From: Neoscytalidium dimidiatum
Lineage: Eukaryota > Ascomycota > Dothideomycetes > Botryosphaeriales > Botryosphaeriaceae
Direction of reading: 5' to 3'
DNA length: 64,000 nt
Assembly: GCA_037367355.1 (NCBI GenBank)
Contig: CM074695.1
Location: 3,286,001 to 3,350,000, forward strand
Position 1 is the first letter of the stretch, and every line of letters starts with the position of its first letter. A program made the position numbers and the translations under genes. Below, piece by piece: positions 46,976 through 59,041 of this stretch. The notes below the pieces were generated by a model that was not told where the DNA came from, ran no database searches, and saw nothing but the letters and a program-made list of their open reading frames with translations.

Positions 46976-49900
46976 AACTGCTTCTTGTTCGACCTTAGTT
47001 CACCATCATCACCACTACTACTTCCGGACATAGTTACGATATGCGATAAGCGATAAGGGTTTATATTTCATGGGAGTTCCGGTCGGAGTCCATCGGTTCA
47101 TGGGGATTGCTTTTTGGCTTACTCTCGTCGCTGCTCTTTAAGCGGTCTGTTTGGAGGCAGGCGTTCTTCGACCACCTGGTGGCTTTGGATTGCTTCTTTA
47201 CATGCCATTGCTGACCGCTGCGGAATACGTCTTACTCTGCTCTTGTGCTTTCTTCTTTCCGAGCTGTAGATACGCAGCTATCGCGGCCACTGACTGCTAC
47301 GGTTTATTTAGCAGCATATCTAGTCAACTAGCTAATCAGCGCTTCAAGGCGCATATCCTATTCAGTCACATGTGTTCCCGGTGCTCGTCACATTCCTTTT
47401 GCTTACGGCCGCTGCCCTATGACGACGCAAGGCAGATCTGGACCGTTATTTCTTGTGACACCTGCAACCTGCATCCCGCTGTTTCGCCGCCTCGTCAATC
47501 TCGCCCCCCGACAAACTGATGGGTGGCGCGCACATCTCATCAGCCTGTTGTTGTATCAAAGGCCCAGCTCTCGCCATCCATCAGTCCAAGGCTGGCTCTC
47601 AGCCTTCCCCAGCTCTGACCGGCAATGCACACGCATCCCCAACGCAGCCTTTTCATGACCATGCATGTTTTTCAAAGACAGCTAGGCGCACTCCACAAAT
47701 AACGGTCCTATCGACGGACGGGAGACGACCTACATACAGAACCCTGCCCGAGGAACGGGAAACAAGACCCAAGCGCGATGCGCGCGCCACCATCACGCGA
47801 CCACTTCTTTTGCGTCTCCCGAACCGCCAAGGGCCAATTGCCTAACGTTCATGCCGTGCGCACACCGGGATTGCTGACAAGGGAGGGCGAAGAAAAATTA
47901 ATTGAAAAGTCACCGCACATTCCCTGCGCGCAGTTATTTTCCAGCTCGCGTCGTGATAGCCGCAGTCACCGAGCTGACCACCTCACAACACCATCTCATC
48001 ATCACACTAACAAGACAACGACACAACATGAGGTCTTACCGCCTTCCAGTCCATCCGTTGTCATCACATGGCACGCTCGCATGTGTTTTTCCCACCAACG
48101 CTGTGGATTACCCGATCGGGCGACGACATCTATGCGAGAAAAAAAAAAAAGCCATAGCCACCACATGGTTCTGAATGATGACCGCCCTGCAACTAGGAGG
48201 AAGAGAAAACGACCGAACGGCGCCGCTTGACCCTCGTAATATGCATTACGCCAGCACTTGCGCGCGTGCAGACACACACGCAAAGGCGGTGGGAAGAACG
48301 CCACACATCGTCCTGGAGCCGCGCATGCAGGTCTGCCTTCCCTCGTGTTCCTGCGCGATTCGACGGGAACCGATCCAGGGAAACGCGGATGCGCTCGGCA
48401 ACAAGGCGCCGACGGTGATTTGTCCATGTTGTTCCATGTTGTCTACTTGTCTGCTCGTTGCTGTTCAGTTGATGGTTCGCGCGTTGCCAGTTAATAGCTG
48501 GCAAGATAGGCACAACAGCGAAGAGACGGCAGTTTCCAGCAACTCTAATTCGCCAGCGCACACAGACTGCCTTTCGCTGTTGCAGCTTCGTGTGTCTTGT
48601 GGCAGAGGCCTTCCGACGATTAAAGCCGGAGACGGATTAGCGAGGCGCGGTGCGCGCGGTCTGGTTTTACGACACGAGGCGGGAGAAAAGAGACCTAGGG
48701 AATAACGGTACCAGGGCCTGACGCTCATGAAGGGAGCCGGCACGTTGGTTGCTTCGCGTCATCTGCCGTTCATTTCCCCCCCAGCGACGCCCCCATCGCT
48801 GCGGCAAACGAGATGAAGGGGTGGTCTGGAAAGCAGGAACCGGCAAGCCACGGCTGCGTCGAATGAGGTTTCTTCATTTGGAGATTTGCAAGCAGGAAGC
48901 TTCGAGTGCCCTGCGATTCCGGACGGGATGGGGGGCGTCGGCAGGACGCCTGGCCAGCAAACGACAGCAGCGCGATGACGAAAGGATGATCGTCATGGAA
49001 CGGGGCGACACGAATAATGGGCAGACGGGAGACCCTGCGTCCAGGGCCTCTTCATCAAGAAGGGCAATTCGGTTTATCGCCGAAGAGGCGCCTCTTGGTG
49101 ACGCGCTTCCGGGAGGCAAGTCGAGCGAGCGAGCGAGCGACGGACGCCTGCGAAGAAAATGCAAATCTTTTGCGCAGAGTTTTCGCCTGTTCGTCACCGT
49201 CGGCTCTCCTCTTTCCCTTCGCGGCCTGGGAACCGAGTGACTGGGCAGAAGTCAGCGGCATCGAGTGGCACCAAATAAGCCGCGCCTCGATGATCGTCCG
49301 GTCCACGGAAGACTCTCCGCTCCAGCAACGGCTGCGGCCCGGACTCGGGCACTCGGGTCAACGATGAAAAGAGGGGTAAAGAATCTGCAGCGGCAAACTT
49401 CAGCAGCCAACAGCCACGGGGAAATCTGTTGTTTGATCGGCATCCTTTCGAAGCCCTGGCTATCTCGGATGATTGCCGACGTCGTCACCTCTCCTGCTGT
49501 CTCAGTGTGTCTTCAAGTTGAGGTACGCACCTACCACCGGTCCCTGGCCTCGTCGGCTTTTCTTTATCTTGCGTGGTCTTGCTTGACACGCCGCTTCACC
49601 CCGTCACCGCCGCTTCCGGCGTCCATCGGTGGAACCACCTGGGATCCAACTGTGGTGGGGAAGTTCAAACCGTTCTTCTACGGTCGTTCGAGAAGGCCGT
49701 CCGCACGTGCCATTGATCAGTCCTGGCTTGCTGATGGGGCTCCTCGTCCATTCCGTTGTTCCCGGAAACGGCCTGGCCTTCCCGCTTTTTTTCTGCAGCT
49801 CGCAGGCTCATATGTACAGGATTTGTTGCGTCATTGGGGTTTCGTTTCTGCCAACTCAGTTAGCATCATGACGCAGAACGCTGGCGGCGCAAAGTGGCAA

Positions 49901-52900
49901 CACCACTGACCTTCCCTTTGAGGGAACACGTCGGCACGTGTTCTTGTCGAAAGGACTGCTGCGCGATTGACCGGTGGATGCACGCGATTTTTAGGTCTTC
50001 CGCAATCGCATGGCCAGCCAGCACCATCCGGGCTCTGCCACAAAGTATGTCAGCAAACCTCTGTCACGAAAATCGCCCATTCGGTGGAGGCTTCCGACAT
50101 GGCAATGAACTCGCCCTGGATCCTGGGCCGAGCCGCTTCTCTCCTGTTGGTCGAAATCGTCCATGTCGTCGCTGCTCTCTGCCCTCTCATCTCACATCCT
50201 CGGTTCTCGGTACTAGAGACATATGGATAGGATGGAGGAAGAGATGAAAGAGGCGAAATCCAAAGTAAAATACCCATCATAGATTATCTGGATCGACTGC
50301 GGGTCTCGAGCGCTAAGTGCTACACGATTGCGCGTCTGAGATAGGGCCCAGAGACGCCAGCTTGCATCCATCTCCAACGAACTTTTCATGTCGGAAGCAA
50401 TATTCCGAAGAGCGGACAGAGAGCACCGAAACCGATGGGACCTACGTGTTAGTCCCCCTGTCGTCAACTATAGCCCTGCTGATGCTGCATTACCGAGAAT
50501 TGAACGAAATGTTAGAGTCAGCTCCTTAACCGGGAATCACGACTCCACCTCGCTTACACTGGATTGGATGTGTTCCATATGCATGTTTTGCTGAAAACGG
50601 GACATATTAGCCAATCGGTCGAACTCTCGCAGTCTTGGGGCTAGAGAATCCGCGTAGGCCAACAGTGGGTCCTACTGGCAACAGGAAAGCGGAGGCTACA
50701 CGAGTGTGGCCGTGAGCTTAATCAAGGAGCTCTGTCCACTCCACCTATTCATTCTATTCTCATTCGCATTCTCTTCCGCCGATCCGCATTGGCTATTCGC
50801 GACCGTTGCTCTTCCTCATGAGCCTGGAGAAACTCCGATGCCACCCAATCCACTTTTGTTTTTGGCTTCCGGATCCTGAAAATAACAGGGGTTTCACATA
50901 ATTCCTATATCCGACAGACCTACCGATGCCTAATGCGCTCTTTAGCTAGGAGTCTGCGCAAAACCAAGACGCACTCGCATGCCCTACGAAGAAGAGGATT
51001 GAGGCCCATGGGCATCGCTTGTACCGTTGAGACAAGATCAGTCCAACTGGCCGTGGCTAGCTCTTTTTCGACCATAGAGCAATTACGTTACCTTGACAGG
51101 AATTTTGAACAGCCTGCCTTTTTTTTTAAAAAAAAAAATTTTTTTTGTTGGTTGGGGGGGGGGGGCCTCATTGTCGAAAATCAGCCAAACGCATCGATTT
51201 CCTCTTACACATTGGATATACTTCGTCCAAGACCCATAAGAGAGTAAGAAAAAGGAATGGTAGAAATCCGTTATCATGGTGTTTCGGAATTAGGTGGAAG
51301 AAGGCTGAGCAAGCTATGTTCCTGGTCATTCCGAGTCAGCTCGAAACCCTTGGCTGCGTACCAACACCATTGGCGAAGAATTGGCAACAGCTGAAGGTTT
51401 GCCATCCAAGAACTTCGTTTGCTTGCAATGCTTGTACGAACTACCCTTCATTCGTTTCCCTTTCGGACTGTCGCAATTTACTCCGTCTCAAATTGAACGG
51501 GCCGTGATAGGTGTTTTGGGACGACGATGGAGAACGGTGGGTATCTGCAAGCGATGGTCTCAGTTTAAAGTTGTGATCGAGCTGCAGATGGCACGAAGAC
51601 CCATCCTTGCACGAATAACAGGGTGCTAATCACCAACTCTGCAGGAGGAGCAGTAAACTCAACGCCGATGATTTCTGTGCTGAAGGTAAGCGTAGATAAC
51701 GCACACAGCTTCCATGGTATCTCCATCATCAGGACGCACCACGCGTCATTGTTTTAGTCAGCAACGATAGGCGTAGTGACACCAGAAGTCGATCACACTT
51801 CCAGACCACGCGTTCAAGAGCAATCGTGCAGGCCGAAATGGTTGAGCCAATGCCATATGCTGCAGAACTGCCTGTCCTTCCTCCCTTGCTTGAGGGACGT
51901 CTTGAGAGATCGGATCTGTAACCGACGTTCCAGGCCACTGATGCGAACACGATGACACAACCTGTATCACTCTTATGGAAAATAAGCCAGGATTCTGATG
52001 GAACCTCTGGGTTGCAGCCGCACTGCACGGGTGGGTATCCTGGCCATTGCCGATTTACATTCGGGTGAAGACGAGGAGTCTGGAGCCGTGAGGCTGGCTC
52101 TGGAACGTGTAAAGAGTCCGGCTATACCAATGCTGGAAGGCAAATATCGTGAGGAGACTGTGCTGATCAATGGGAGAAGCGCCATCTCCGGAGGGAGATC
52201 TGCTTTGACGTCCGCCGATTCACGATACCTCTGCGCGCCGGTTCTTCCTGAAACTGTCTGAACGATTTGCCAGGGACCAATGATGATTGATTTCAGACCG
52301 CGACTCCCAGCAGATGCATCCCCGTAATCCGGACGAACGAAGGAGGGTTGTCCTGGACGCACGTGCCACCGTTGAGGCGGGCTCGGAGCAGATGGACACA
52401 GTCCATTTCGGAGGCCAAGCCAGCGGATGGAAGGATGGGGGGTACACGTCCAGTATCAGCCAAGAGATAGCCAAGAAGGGCAACAAGCACCAGTCTGACT
52501 GGCACACTTGTTTGAGGTTCCTCAGAGGTTTTGAAAAAGAGAGGACTTGGGCGGCGCGGCCTTGGCGGGGCGCGACGGACGGGCTTGGCAGCCAGCGTCG
52601 CACAGGTAGCGGTGGATGCATTCGGTCGTGAAAGCATGGCAATCAGTCCCCGTTGGCCCTTGTCCCACGATGATCCTTCCGGTCAGGAATTACGTCGCAT
52701 CCGAATGGGGCAGTGCAAAGAACGCCGCGCCCTTGAGCGGAGCTTGAAGATGAGAGAGCAAACATCCCTACCCTCGTCTGAAATTCCCAATGGTCGGCAC
52801 CTCCACGGCAGAATCGACGCCCCGTTTCCACTGTTACGGTCCTGGAGATCTGGCCGGAGGAATCTACGGCCAGGGCTGACGGCTGCGGCGTTTGAAAGAA

Positions 52901-54815
52901 GCAAGCGGGGATCCTCCACGGACAGGCATCATGATGACCATGTCTCTGCGCAGCGACTCTCAGCAGCGGTGCTTGTGCAGCCAGCCTCTGGCCCCGCAGA
53001 GCTGGCGATGCAGGCTAGCACCGCCCCCCAATTTCCTCAGCGGCGGTAGGCCAAGGCTGCGTGTCACGTTGATGCGCTTATCTCAGGACGGCAGCAATCA
53101 CATTCCGCGCGGCGGGCGGCAGCACTGAACACGCACGTAGCCGGCTAGGCCAGGAAGGCAGCAAAGGGCTGTCACACATGCAGCCGCCGTCGTCGTTGTC
53201 GTCGTCGTCATCATCATCATCATCTCCGACGCGGGCGGGCGCGGCAAGAGGTGTGCTGCGTGACGCTTGGCATAGTGGACGGAGCCTACGGACTGCACGA
53301 CGGAGCGTTTTCCAGACGCCGGGCGGGGGCGGGGGGAACAAGGGCGGCTCTGGGGGACGTCTGCGGGCCAGGGCGAGCGCAACCTGAGGCGAACAGTGCC
53401 TGGGGGCTGGGCGGCGGTCGGCGCTGGAGGGTGTTTAGTTTCGGGCACACAAACAGGCGCGGGCAGGGAATGGCAAGGACGGGGGGGACTGGGCTTGGTG
53501 GTGCTGGTGCTGAGATTGGGGCGGCGGCCGCAGATCATCCGTGGGTCCAGCTGGAATGGCGCCGCCGCTAGAGAGTGCGCCAAGAGGCCTCCGACGACTC
53601 CCGCTCCTCCTCCAGCGCTGAACTGAGCGCTCTGTGCTTTTTTTTTTTTTCCTGGTCCGGCGCTGCCTAACTCGCCCAAGCCATGCACCCTGTGGCGTCC
53701 TCACCTTCACCTTACCCCTCGCCCTGACACTGCGCGCCTCCCGCCTGCGTGAATGCCGCCCGCCCGTTGAGGCTCTGGCCCGCTGGAGCACATTCCCTCA
53801 TTCTCGAACACGGCCAAAAATCCTCGTCCTCGCGCGCTCGGGGATCAGTTGGGCGCCGTGGAGGCCCTGCCCAGCCGCGCATGCTGTGGTCGACGTGCAT
53901 TTGCGCCTGTTTTCCTCTCCCTGCCTCGCACGCACGCTGCCGGATCCGTTATCTCACGAGGACGCACAAGCATCAGCCAGTCCGCAGCCCTCAGCCACAG
54001 AATTTGGCATCCGCGTTGCGGTCCGCTGTCTTGTCCGGCCTTGGCGGTGCTCCTCCGCGGCCCTTCCTGCCCAAGGAATAGCGGCCCTGCGTAACTCAAC
54101 ATCCTCACACTTCCCCCCTTCAGCCTAGGTACCACACCGCAACGGCCACCCGCCCTCCATGCTGCCCGCCGTCCAAGCCCGAGCTATTCTCTGTCTTGGT
54201 CCTCCCTGTGTCATGCATGCAGATCTCTGCCGTCTGCCGCCAGCATCACTGCAAACTGCTGCTCCGCCCAGCGTCCGCCGCTGCTCTGGATCGCCGCCCG
54301 AGCTGCGCCCATCCGCAATGATGTGCTCAAGTGCCAATCTGCTCCAATCCCCGTACCCGCTGTCCCGGGCATCGGAACGTGCTTGATGCCGAGACCTAGC
54401 TTCTGATAACGCGTAACACTAACACATCACTCATAGCGCACGATGCATCGAGCAAATGTGGGCCTCGTGGCCGCGCTCGAGCTTGTCACCTCTGCCGATA
54501 GATAATATACTTTCCCTGCTCTCTATTCTTTCCGGAGCTGGAGATACGCCTATTTTTGAGCCCGTTTGCTGCTCCTCTACTACACAGTGAACCTTCTGTC
54601 ACCCTAACCATTAGCAGCCCCCACCAAACCACTACTCCCACCCTTTCTCCACATCCACAACCGCTCTAGAAGGTTGTTGACTCTTCATCCTCTAGCGGGG
54701 TATTGCGCTTGCCTCATCAGAACAGAGGAGGCCTCACCGTCTTTTGCCCCTCTTCTCATTCCGGTCCTCTCTCACCGCAGCTCCTCTCTGATTCCCCATT
54801 CTTCCGGGGAAGAAG
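46976..54815. other. 7.8-kb gene-poor region
   Basis: No gene can be supported. Frames are short or compositional. Notable contents: T9-A11-T8 followed by G12 at about 51119-51175; a (GTC/ATC) trinucleotide tract at about 53188-53225; a T-run at about 53638-53650; and an isolated protein-like plus frame at about 51375-51560 with a CxxC (FVCLQCLYELPF, then RRWRTVGICKRW). The last kilobase is C/T-rich and belongs to the promoter of the next gene. Confidence 0.5.
53188..53225. repeat. trinucleotide tract (GTC/ATC)n
   Basis: GTCGTC units change into five ATC units, in noncoding DNA. Confidence 0.85.
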
Positions 54816-57048
54816 ATGAGATTTACCACCCTTCTGGCCGCTACCCTGCAGCGTCGTTCAGAAAAGCAGCACGCACAAGATACAACCACACCAGGCCAGG
54901 CGTCAAGCGCTGCACAGTCGCTGTTTAACCAGGATCCCGAGAAGGATGGGTACGCTGAACAGCTCCAAATTGCCAACTCCAACGACCGTCATCAATCCTT
55001 TGCCCAAGCAAAAGTCGACGAACCCAACTGGCCGAAAGGATGGCGGCCTTGGGTGACACTTGTCGCCTGCTTCTTCTTGATGTTCAACAGCTGGGGCATA
55101 GTCAATGCCTATGGAACCTTTGCCTCATACTACAAGGATGTGCTTCTCCCGGACGATAGTGCTCTCATCTTCAACCTGTTTGGTGCGACAGATTGTTTCA
55201 TGGTGCTCGGGCTGTCCGGCTTCGTTGGCCGCTTCCTGGACGCCGGTTACCACAGGATACTCCTTGGAACCGGCACTCTTTTCGTTACTCTTGGCTTCAT
55301 GCTCTTGAGCGTCGTCAACGGTGACGGCGAGTGCGATGAGGGCAACATCGCGTTGATTGAGCTGACGCATGGCATTGTTGCGGGTTTTGGCATGGCTTGC
55401 TTTTTCGTCAGCAGCTCGCAAAGTAAGTACCACTCCAATCAAACAGACACGAGAAACATCCGCCATGTCTCTCACGTTGGGCCGTCATACTGGTGTTGGG
55501 AGACGCTCAACACCAGGATGGATTAAGCTATGGCAGATGGTGGCCTGATCGACGAAGCTGACTCGATTATCTGTTTTAGTCGCTTCCACTTGGTTCCAAC
55601 GCCGGAAGAGTCTGGCCATCGGCATCGTCGCCTCGGGCGCGAGCATTTGTAAGTACTCACACTGCGTCTGGAGAAACTGACACCATTTCCTGAGCGTGCG
55701 AATGGCGCACTGGTGCAAATCACTGATCGTTCTTGTCAGCCGGACTCATATATCCGATCATGCTCCGCTACATTACTACGTCGCTCGGCTTCAACAATGC
55801 GGTGCGCTGTGTTGCAGCAGTCATCGGCTCGACAGCTCTCTTCTCATTTTTCTTCGCCCGGCCCAATCCAAAGCACGTCTTTCGCAAACCTAAAACGATG
55901 TTAACGTGGTCGGTATACGTCGATCCAGAGGCATTCCGGTATAAACCATTCTGCTGGTTCACCGCGAGCATCGCCTTCCTGTTCCTGGGATTTTATCCTG
56001 TCTTCTTCAACCTTGAGGAGGTTAGTATGCCTACGCCATGGTGCCATAATTATGCTTGGCGCCGTCGGTGTAACCATCTTTTATTTATGTCGAGGACTCG
56101 ACATGGGCCATTTCATACCCATGCTAACTTCTCACGCACTTTAGTGGGCCGCATCAAAGGGGTTCGGGTACAAAGAGGGTATCGCACGGACAGCGGCACC
56201 TGGCGATCCCAAGCCATTGACTGCCGGTCTGGCAACGTTCTACATGCTTGCCATCATGAATGCAATGAGCACGTTCGGTCGGATCGGCGCGGCCTATCTC
56301 AGTGACCAGTGAGTTTACACTAAAAATCAGACTTGCCCACCCCCCCTCTCACCAGAACAACTAAGCTGATCCTACCGCTCAACACAGCTTCGGCGCCGTC
56401 CTCATCCATACCGTCGTCACCAGCGTCTGCTCGCTCCTCACCCTCATCCTCTGGACCCTGACGCCCAACTTCAACGTGTCCATGGTCTTCATCGCCTTCT
56501 TCGGCGCCTTCAGCGGAGCCGTCATCGGCCTGCCGCCCGCCAGCATGGCGTACATCCTCGGCAAGGCGCCCCACCGGCAGGCCAAACTCGGCCAGTGGAC
56601 GGGCATGATGTACACCGTGGCAGCCGTGCCGTCCATGGTCGGCCCCATCATCGTCGGCTACCTCATCACCAAGTACGAGACGTACGTCACCGTGCAGATG
56701 TGGAGCGGCGCGTGCCTCTTCCTCAGCGCCTGTTGCATGGGCGTGACGTGGTTCTACAAGCGTCGGGAGGGCGACGACGGCGTCGCGGTGCAAGAGGAAG
56801 AACAACCTGCGTCAAAGGAGGAGAGGCAGCAGGGTCGCGGTGCCAATGGCGGCGGCGCGGGCTTCGTCATCGAGCGCACCGCCACCGATGGCAGCATCTC
56901 CAGCCGCACCGTCTCGAGCGGCGTGTCGTCGGTGCCGCCGGTGCGCCACGAGGGCGAAGGCGAGGCCGCGAGAGGCAGGGGCCGCGAGAACAAGGACGAC
57001 GATGAAATCAAGGAGGTCAAGTATGACGACAAGGACGCCAGCGAGTAG
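54816..57048 (+). CDS. MFS transporter, monocarboxylate (MCT/Mch) type
   Basis: 593 aa from exons 54816-55422, 55580-55648, 55740-56020, 56145-56308 and 56388-57048; all phases match. N-terminal cytoplasmic tail of about 70 residues, then PKGWRPWVTLVACFFLMFNS (TM1) and WGIVNAYGTFASYY, the hallmark of fungal MCH/monocarboxylate-porter-like MFS proteins. The middle contains STWFQRRKSLAIGIVASGAS and STFGRIGAAYLSD. The tail of about 95 residues is hydrophilic, acidic and Ser/Gly-rich. Family members include riboflavin (Mch5) and carboxylate transporters, as well as cluster-associated exporters. Substrate not predictable. The small second exon of 69 nt is fixed by frame and by motif. Confidence 0.9.
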
Positions 57049-59041
57049 AGCGCAGGAGTGCGACACCGTGCGCACGTATAAAAGAGGTAAACGTGCGGCG
57101 CTTCATCGGTGGCTCCCATTCAATGGAAACGGCGTTCTGGTTGTTGGGAAGTTGCCTTTATCGTTTCTTCCAATGCCTTTTTTTTTTCTCATTCCTATTT
57201 CTTTCTTTTCAATCCTCAACATTTTACTAGAGTACCTGGCAAAACGCCCCCACAGCCGCACACTCATTATGGTCATTCGTTCTTCTATTCCCCTTGGCGT
57301 CGATGAGACGGCGTCGACGAGATAGATGGATTGCACTGTTCTTGTTATTCAGACCATCTCTTTTCTTTTATTGCGCTTTTGATTGGCCGCTATCGATCCT
57401 TTTGTATTCCTCTTATTTGGGCGTTTTGGGCAAAGTTTTTTTTTTTTTTTTTTTGGTGTTCTTGGACACTGGGCCTTCTGGATTGGCAAGCCACTCGCGG
57501 CTGGGCGTTTTCATGGGCAAGGGTACTGAACTGTTCGATGAAGCTTCACGAAAAGGGGAGGTAAGTTGGAAAAAAGAGTTTGGACGTGGGGATAAGGACA
57601 AGATCTGCGGTCGAGGCTTGGTGTTTTTTGATGCGATGCGACTGACGACGATCTTCATGGCTTTCCTTTTTTTTTTTTTTTTTTCCTACTGACATCACAA
57701 TGCTGGCGTACGGGGCTGCGCTTGGCAGTGGACGTTTCTATTGGATTAAAATAGTTAGACGAGAGTTTCGTTAGTTGAATAGATCATGTGCGCGAGCGAG
57801 ATTTGGTGTCTTGGGGTGTGGGTGTCGAAAACGCTGCCGGGTGACATTTCCTGATGCCTCAGATGTCAACATGAGTGTAATCGGCTCCTAAGAGGGGTGG
57901 GAGGGGCCGACGTTGCGAAGGGCCAGCTTTGCGAAGGGCACCTTAGTACTTTTTACATGTGATAATCTTTGCCCCGGAATCAGCTAGTGATGACATGGTG
58001 GCCTCAACACTATCGGGTGCCGGTACAGTCAGATGAGGTACCGAGGTAGCTGAACCGTGACCTTGGTAGGCTCTAGAACCTTACCTACCGCGCTGCGTCG
58101 ATTGATGAGATGAGACTTTGTGCATAGGCCTCTCAGCTGCGGAAGTTTCCGGGAACTACGCTTGGGATTTGTCTTATTTTTTTTTTTTGGGGGGGTGTTA
58201 CACCGGAGAGTGGCGACAACGATGCAGCTGCGGGCGTTGTTTCACATTGTGCTTTTTCCATCCCCCTGTAGCGGCGCTGTCCAATGAGAGTCAGCGACTT
58301 TACTCAACGCGAAGCCCAGAAAAGCCAGGATAAGTGTAATTAAGAAACGAGATGCACTGGAAGGATGCGGACGATGTTGCTGTCAGCTTCTACAATACCT
58401 CTTGGGAACCCATACGGAAACTGTAAAGTGACCGTTGCGCACCTTGAGGAGCCGCATGGAGCCCAGGAAGGTAAGGCCCAGAGATGATTTTTTTTAACAG
58501 ACCGCAAGTGAGATTTCTCGAAAGGTCCATGAAAGGGCTAAATGCGTGACACATGCCAATTTTTGCCTATATTGTGACACATGGGAAGTGGGGACTAACT
58601 CGCACTTAAGAACTCGTATTGCGGCAACCAACGTTAGGGTATGCTTCCGCTCGCTATGGTTGTCGCATGTCAGTGCGGTCCTGTCAAGGTTCTTGCCGTC
58701 TACGACAGCATGCCAAGAATTACCATTGAGGCTCCGTCGGCATGTAACGTGAGACTTCTTCACTCTCGTACAAGGTATCTGGTGAAGCGGGCGCCAAGAT
58801 ACATATCCATATCAGGCATGCATGGCAGCACTGCGTAATTCACGGTGCTTGCAATAGTGTCCGGATACGAATGCTTCCCGTTGTCTACCAGACTGTATGG
58901 GTTCCACAAGAGTTCTTCAAGTCCTTTCGCGCATCAGACACAAGACGTTGGCAAACTTCGCGGCCTCAAAGCTGATAGTGCACATTTGAGGCAGCCGTTC
59001 TGGCTCAAGGTTGTGATTCATCTGCTTACTGCTTTAAATCA
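57049..59041. other. intergenic with T-runs
   Basis: 3' flank of the MFS gene and of the dead transcription-factor gene. Long T-runs at about 57437-57454, 57668-57683 and 58177-58189. No gene recognised. Confidence 0.6.

Noticed and set aside
49265..49909. 214-codon plus frame in the gene-poor region
   Set aside because: No motif and no family resemblance; composition explains its length.
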